Shown here piece after piece: positions 60,919-64,000 of a stretch of DNA of 64,000 nucleotides; positions within the stretch are counted from its first letter, which is position 1; every line of letters begins with the position of its first letter. The notes beneath the pieces were generated by a model. That model was not told the origin of the DNA. It made no database searches and saw only the letters and a program-made list of their open reading frames with translations. Made by a program: the position numbers and the translations under genes. The stretch is from positions 1 through 64,000 of the forward strand of contig NZ_LYXZ01000039.1 in NCBI RefSeq assembly GCF_001676615.1, given 5' to 3'. Source of the stretch: Labrys sp. WJW. Lineage in GTDB: Bacteria; Pseudomonadota; Alphaproteobacteria; Rhizobiales; Labraceae.

Positions 60919-62484
60919 TCAGACCAGTTTCCATGCCAAATAGAGCGCGGCCAGGGCGATCAGCCACAGGGCGGCATTGCCCCAGCGATTGCGACGGGCC
61001 TCGGCCTTGCCGATCGCCTCGATGCTGTCGGGTAGCAGGGCAAAGCCCTTTTCCGCCGCCTCGTTGAGGCGTTCGGCCAGGGTTTCGGCGCGATTGAGCA
61101 GGCTCGGCAGCAAGGTGAACGACTTGCCCGCCTCCAGCGTCTGCTGTCCCAAATCGCCGAGCTTGCCCAGAGGCCCGAGATTGCGCTCGATCCAGTCGCG
61201 CACCACGGGGTCGGCCGTCGCCCACATGTCGAGCTTGGGATTGAGCCGGCGGGCGACACCCTCGACCACCACCATGGTCTTCTGCAGCAGGATCAATTCG
61301 GGCCGGGTCTTCATGTCGAAGAGTTCGGTGATCTCGAACAGCAGCGTCAGCAGCTTGGCCATCGAGATCTCGTCGGCCCGCTTCTGGTGGATCGGCTCGC
61401 CGATGGCACGGATGGCCTGGGCGAAATCGTCGATCGAATGGCTCCGAGGCACGTAGCCCGCCTCGAAATGCACTTCGGCCACCCGCCGGTAGTTGCGGGT
61501 GATGAAGCCGTGCAGGATCTCGGCAAGGAAGCGGCGCTCCTTCAGGCCGGCCCGGCCCATGATGCCGAAATCGACCGCCACCAGCTGGCCCGAGGCATCG
61601 ATCATCAAATTGCCCTGGTGCATGTCGGCGTGGAAGAAGCCGTCGCGGATGGCGTGGCGCAGGAAGGACTGGATGATGATGCGGCCGAGATCGACGAGAT
61701 CGAAGCCGGCCGCCTTCAGCCTGTCGATGTCGGACAGGGGAATGCCCTCGATCCACTCCAGCGTCAGCACGCTGCGGGCGGTGCGGTTCCAGTCCGGTGC
61801 CGGGATGCGGAAATCGGGGTCGTCGGCGATATTCTCCGCCATTTCCGACAGGGCCGCCGCTTCCAGGCGCGAATCCATCTCGAAGGCGACGGTGCGCGCC
61901 AGCATGTCGACCGTCTCGACCGGCTTGAGGCGTTTGGAACGCGGGTCGAGCCGCTCGATGGTGCGCGCGGCGAAATAGAAGGTGGAGAGATCGGAGCGGA
62001 AACGCCGGTCGACGCCCGGGCGCAGCACCTTCACAGCCACTTCGCGCTCGCCGTCGGCGTCACGGATGATGCCCTTGTGCACCTGTGCCACCGAGGCGGC
62101 GGCAACAGGCTCGGAAAGCTCGGCGAAGAACTGGTTCAGCGGGCCGCCCAGCGCCCTCTCGATCTCGGCGATGGCGACGGCGCGTCCGAAGGGCGGCATG
62201 CGGTCCTGCAGCTCTTCCAGGTCGCGCGCCACGGCAAAGCCGACGACATCCGGCCTGGTAGCCAGGAACTGCCCGAGCTTGACCCAGCTCGGCCCGAGCT
62301 TCACCAGGGCAGCCGCCAGGCCCTTGCCGCCGCTGACATTGCGTTTTTCGACCAATCGGCCGAGGCGCACCACCAGCCGCGCCGGTGCTGGCAGATCATG
62401 GATGTCGACGAGGCTAAGCGCGCCTTCGCGGGCCAGTGTCCAGCCGGCGCGCATGAGACGAAAAGGGTCGAGGAAAGAAGCCAA
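60919..62484 (-). CDS. ubiB: UbiB family ATPase/kinase-like protein for ubiquinone synthesis
   Basis: ABC1/ADCK family member required for ubiquinone assembly; likely ATPase. With the TTG at 62484 it has 521 residues; an ATG at 62454 (511 residues) is equally possible, and neither has a clear ribosome site. Family motifs: KLGPSWVKLGQFLATRPD (KxGQ), the Ala-rich loop AAASVAQVHKG, FHADMHQGNLM and AVDFGIMG. A C-terminal hydrophobic helix (NAALWLIALAALYLAWKL) anchors it in the membrane. Divergent from RNase D. ubiE and ubiG are not in the window. Confidence 0.93.
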   Translation of the reverse strand: MASFLDPFRLMRAGWTLAREGALSLVDIHDLPAPARLVVRLGRLVEKRNVSGGKGLAAALVKLGPSWVKLGQFLATRPDVVGFAVARDLEELQDRMPPFGRAVAIAEIERALGGPLNQFFAELSEPVAAASVAQVHKGIIRDADGEREVAVKVLRPGVDRRFRSDLSTFYFAARTIERLDPRSKRLKPVETVDMLARTVAFEMDSRLEAAALSEMAENIADDPDFRIPAPDWNRTARSVLTLEWIEGIPLSDIDRLKAAGFDLVDLGRIIIQSFLRHAIRDGFFHADMHQGNLMIDASGQLVAVDFGIMGRAGLKERRFLAEILHGFITRNYRRVAEVHFEAGYVPRSHSIDDFAQAIRAIGEPIHQKRADEISMAKLLTLLFEITELFDMKTRPELILLQKTMVVVEGVARRLNPKLDMWATADPVVRDWIERNLGPLGKLGDLGQQTLEAGKSFTLLPSLLNRAETLAERLNEAAEKGFALLPDSIEAIGKAEARRNRWGNAALWLIALAALYLAWKLV

Positions 62485-62646
62485 GGGTACCAGCCGAATG
62501 AATTCGCGGGGAGGTCGATAGCACGCGCAGCCGCATTGGCAAACCTTCTCCCGGTTTGGGCTCCAAGCTCTTCTCCCTCTTGCACATCGTCTTGCGAGGG
62601 TTCTATTTGCCATCTGACCCAATGATATCGAGTTCAGGAAGCTTCC

Positions 62647-63261
62647 GTGACCATTCGCTACCACCGCGGCGATCTGCCCGACCTGTCCCGCTACACTACC
62701 AGCGCCGCCATCGATACCGAGACCATGGGCCTCAACCCCCATCGCGACCGGCTCTGCGTGGTGCAGCTCTCGCCGGGAGATGGCACCGCCGATGTGGTGC
62801 AGATCGCCCAGGGCCAGAAAAGCGCCCCCAATCTCGAGCAATTGCTGGCCAACCCGTCGGTCACCAAGATCTTCCACTTCGCCCGCTTCGACATTGCCGC
62901 GCTGCAGAACGCCTTCGACGTGGTGACCAAGCCGGTCTATTGCACCAAGATCGCCTCTAGGCTCACGCGCACCTACACCGACCGCCACGGCCTCAAGGAC
63001 CTTGTGCGCGAACTGCTGGGCATCGACCTCTCCAAGCAGCAGCAATCCTCCGACTGGGGCGCCGACACGCTCACCGACGCCCAGCTCGCCTATGCCGCTT
63101 CGGACGTGCTCCATCTGCATGAGCTCAAGGCCAAGCTCGACGCCACCCTGGCGCGGGAGGGACGTTCGGACATGGCACGCGCCTGTTTCGACTTCCTGCC
63201 GACGCGGGCGCTGCTCGACCTCAATGGCTGGCCGGAGACCGACATCTTCGCCCATAGCTGA
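62647..63261 (+). CDS. Ribonuclease D-like 3'-5' exonuclease (short form)
   Basis: 204 residues from a GTG at 62647 (AGGAAG upstream). DEDD exonuclease domain only: Asp23/Glu25 (AIDTETMG), FHFARFDIAALQ, and the C-terminal YAASDVLHLHELKAKL with the final Asp. The HRDC RNA-binding domain of E. coli RNase D is missing, which is usual for the short alphaproteobacterial form. tRNA and small-RNA 3' maturation or turnover are the likely tasks. Its neighbour lptC is the usual one in this order. Confidence 0.92.
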   Translation: MTIRYHRGDLPDLSRYTTSAAIDTETMGLNPHRDRLCVVQLSPGDGTADVVQIAQGQKSAPNLEQLLANPSVTKIFHFARFDIAALQNAFDVVTKPVYCTKIASRLTRTYTDRHGLKDLVRELLGIDLSKQQQSSDWGADTLTDAQLAYAASDVLHLHELKAKLDATLAREGRSDMARACFDFLPTRALLDLNGWPETDIFAHS

Positions 63262-63444
63262 GGCCAGCGTCGCGCCTCGCTCCAGATCTGCGCCCAGGAG
63301 GCCTGGCGGGTGACGGCGGCGTGACGCGTTCCCCTCGGCACATTCCCCCTGCGCCTGAAATCTGCTATGAGGGCGCACCTGTTGCGATTTTCACCCAAAG
63401 TTGAGGAATTGCAGACAGGGATGGACGGCGCCTGTGGCGCCGGG

Positions 63445-63475
63445 TTGACGTCTCCACTTCGCATCGCAATATGAT
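63445..63475 (+). promoter_or_regulatory. Candidate promoter for lptC
   Basis: TTGACG at 63445-63450 and TATGAT at 63470-63475 with a 19-base spacer, about 65 bases before the lptC start. Boxes good, spacing one to two bases long. Confidence 0.4.
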
Positions 63476-63538
63476 GGTCGGTGGCGATGGTTTCCCGCCG
63501 TTAGCAGCGTTTGGATAGGTATTCGTTTGGCCGATATC

Positions 63539-64000
63539 ATGGATGCGCGGGTCAAGATCCCCCAACCCGCCATGCCTTCGCGTGAAAGCGCTTTCAAAGC
63601 TGCCCGCGCTCACAGCAGGCTGGTGCGTTTCCTGAAGTTTGCCGTGCCCGCAATAGCGGTTGCCGGAGCGGGTATTTTTGTGTTTCTGGCAGTGTTCAAC
63701 CCCTTCGCGCCGGGGATTATCAAAGTCGATGGTCCGGTCAATCCGGTCAGCGACGGAAACCTGGCGGTCGAAAAGCCGCATCTGACCGGCTCGAACAATC
63801 GCGGGCAGAAATACGATGTCACGGCCACGGGCGGCACGCAGAAAGTCAACGTGCCCGGCGTTGTCAGCCTCACCGGGTTGAAGGCCGTGATCACCGCGCC
63901 AGACCAGAGCGATGCCACGCTGAGCGCCGAAACCGGCACCTTCGACACGGTTGGCCAGCTTCTCGATCTCAAGGGCGATGTGCGCGTCAAGTCGACCAAG
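63539..64000 (+). CDS. lptC: LPS export ABC transporter periplasmic protein LptC (3' end beyond window)
   Basis: Bridges the inner-membrane LptBFG complex to LptA in lipopolysaccharide export. 154 codons are visible. The N-terminus is basic (ESAFKAARAHSRLVRFLKF), followed by one transmembrane helix (about 33-53) and the start of the periplasmic beta-jellyroll (KYDVTATGG, SLTGLKAVITAPDQ). A TTG at 63527 in the same frame, with AGGT upstream, is an alternative start. The gene runs off the edge, so the rest of the lpt locus is unseen. Confidence 0.88.
   Translation, partial: MDARVKIPQPAMPSRESAFKAARAHSRLVRFLKFAVPAIAVAGAGIFVFLAVFNPFAPGIIKVDGPVNPVSDGNLAVEKPHLTGSNNRGQKYDVTATGGTQKVNVPGVVSLTGLKAVITAPDQSDATLSAETGTFDTVGQLLDLKGDVRVKSTK

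Noticed and set aside
62301..62585. ATG with a good ribosome site upstream of ubiB on the minus strand
   Set aside because: It is in a different frame from ubiB; a frameshift would be needed, and the family N-terminus reads on from the TTG/ATG in the ubiB frame without it. Kept in mind as a possible sequencing error.

Overview
The window looks like a chromosomal segment of a high-GC alphaproteobacterium, most likely Hyphomicrobiales (Rhizobiales). Supporting this are a FYDLN-acid-domain protein beside tRNA-Ala and an aroA-like/cmk block, a bifunctional CysNC, a VirJ/AcvB-type hydrolase, lptC downstream of a short RNase D, and several interspersed palindromic repeats of the kind common in this order. 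I see no integrase, phage structural gene, plasmid gene or CRISPR array. The first ~28 bases are a G/C homopolymer that cuts off nadE and looks like an assembly-end artefact.

Layout. 1-6.5 kb: nadE (partial), mutS, glnD. 6.5-10.4 kb: a three-gene minus-strand cassette coding for a serine protease with an N-terminal EAD1-like adaptor domain, a second protein with an EAD-like N-terminus, and a membrane-anchored coiled-coil protein. This is the best candidate for an undescribed system, probably a protease-effector conflict or signalling module. 10.7-17.2 kb: a LacI-controlled sugar/polyol ABC importer with a mannitol-dehydrogenase-family enzyme, with a perfect 18-bp operator just downstream of a TATAAT box. 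17.4-20.1 kb: a DUF1800/DUF1501 pair, the second Tat-exported. 20.3-30.4 kb: housekeeping and stress genes (nfuA, a GT4 glycosyltransferase, infC with a probable ATT start, a VirJ-like hydrolase, coaBC, dut, an Rrf2 regulator next to cysK, DUF2076).

30.7-37.9 kb: polA, a MoeB/ThiF-like E1 enzyme, folB, a YqhA-family membrane protein, the murein enzymes mepA and a YkuD L,D-transpeptidase, and thioredoxin. 38-43.2 kb: a BKACE (DUF849) enzyme divergent from an RpiR regulator plus class-III aminotransferase, then gamma-glutamyltransferase. 43.3-46.5 kb: grpE, cmk, a half-length aroA-like gene without recognisable active-site motifs, the FYDLN protein and tRNA-Ala(GGC). 46.7-51 kb: a tyrosine/arginine-rich secreted protein, a GlsB-type membrane protein, and a probable rare-ketose module (PfkB kinase, ROK regulator, ketose 3-epimerase).

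51.2-64 kb: a LysR regulator divergent from a cystathionine gamma-synthase-like gene, 5-formyl-THF cyclo-ligase, an ECF sigma factor/DUF4142/cupredoxin operon, cysD-cysNC, three consecutive DUF805 membrane proteins, ubiB, RNase D and the start of lptC. Sulfur assimilation recurs (cysK, cysDNC, metB, ggt). The promoters of cysK and cysD share ACATT/AATGT inverted repeats that may be a common operator. Two dispersed repeat families (a MITE-like element with long terminal inverted repeats, four copies; a CGCAAAACGCT-type element, six copies) fill many intergenic gaps, and one copy lies inside the ABC transporter operon.
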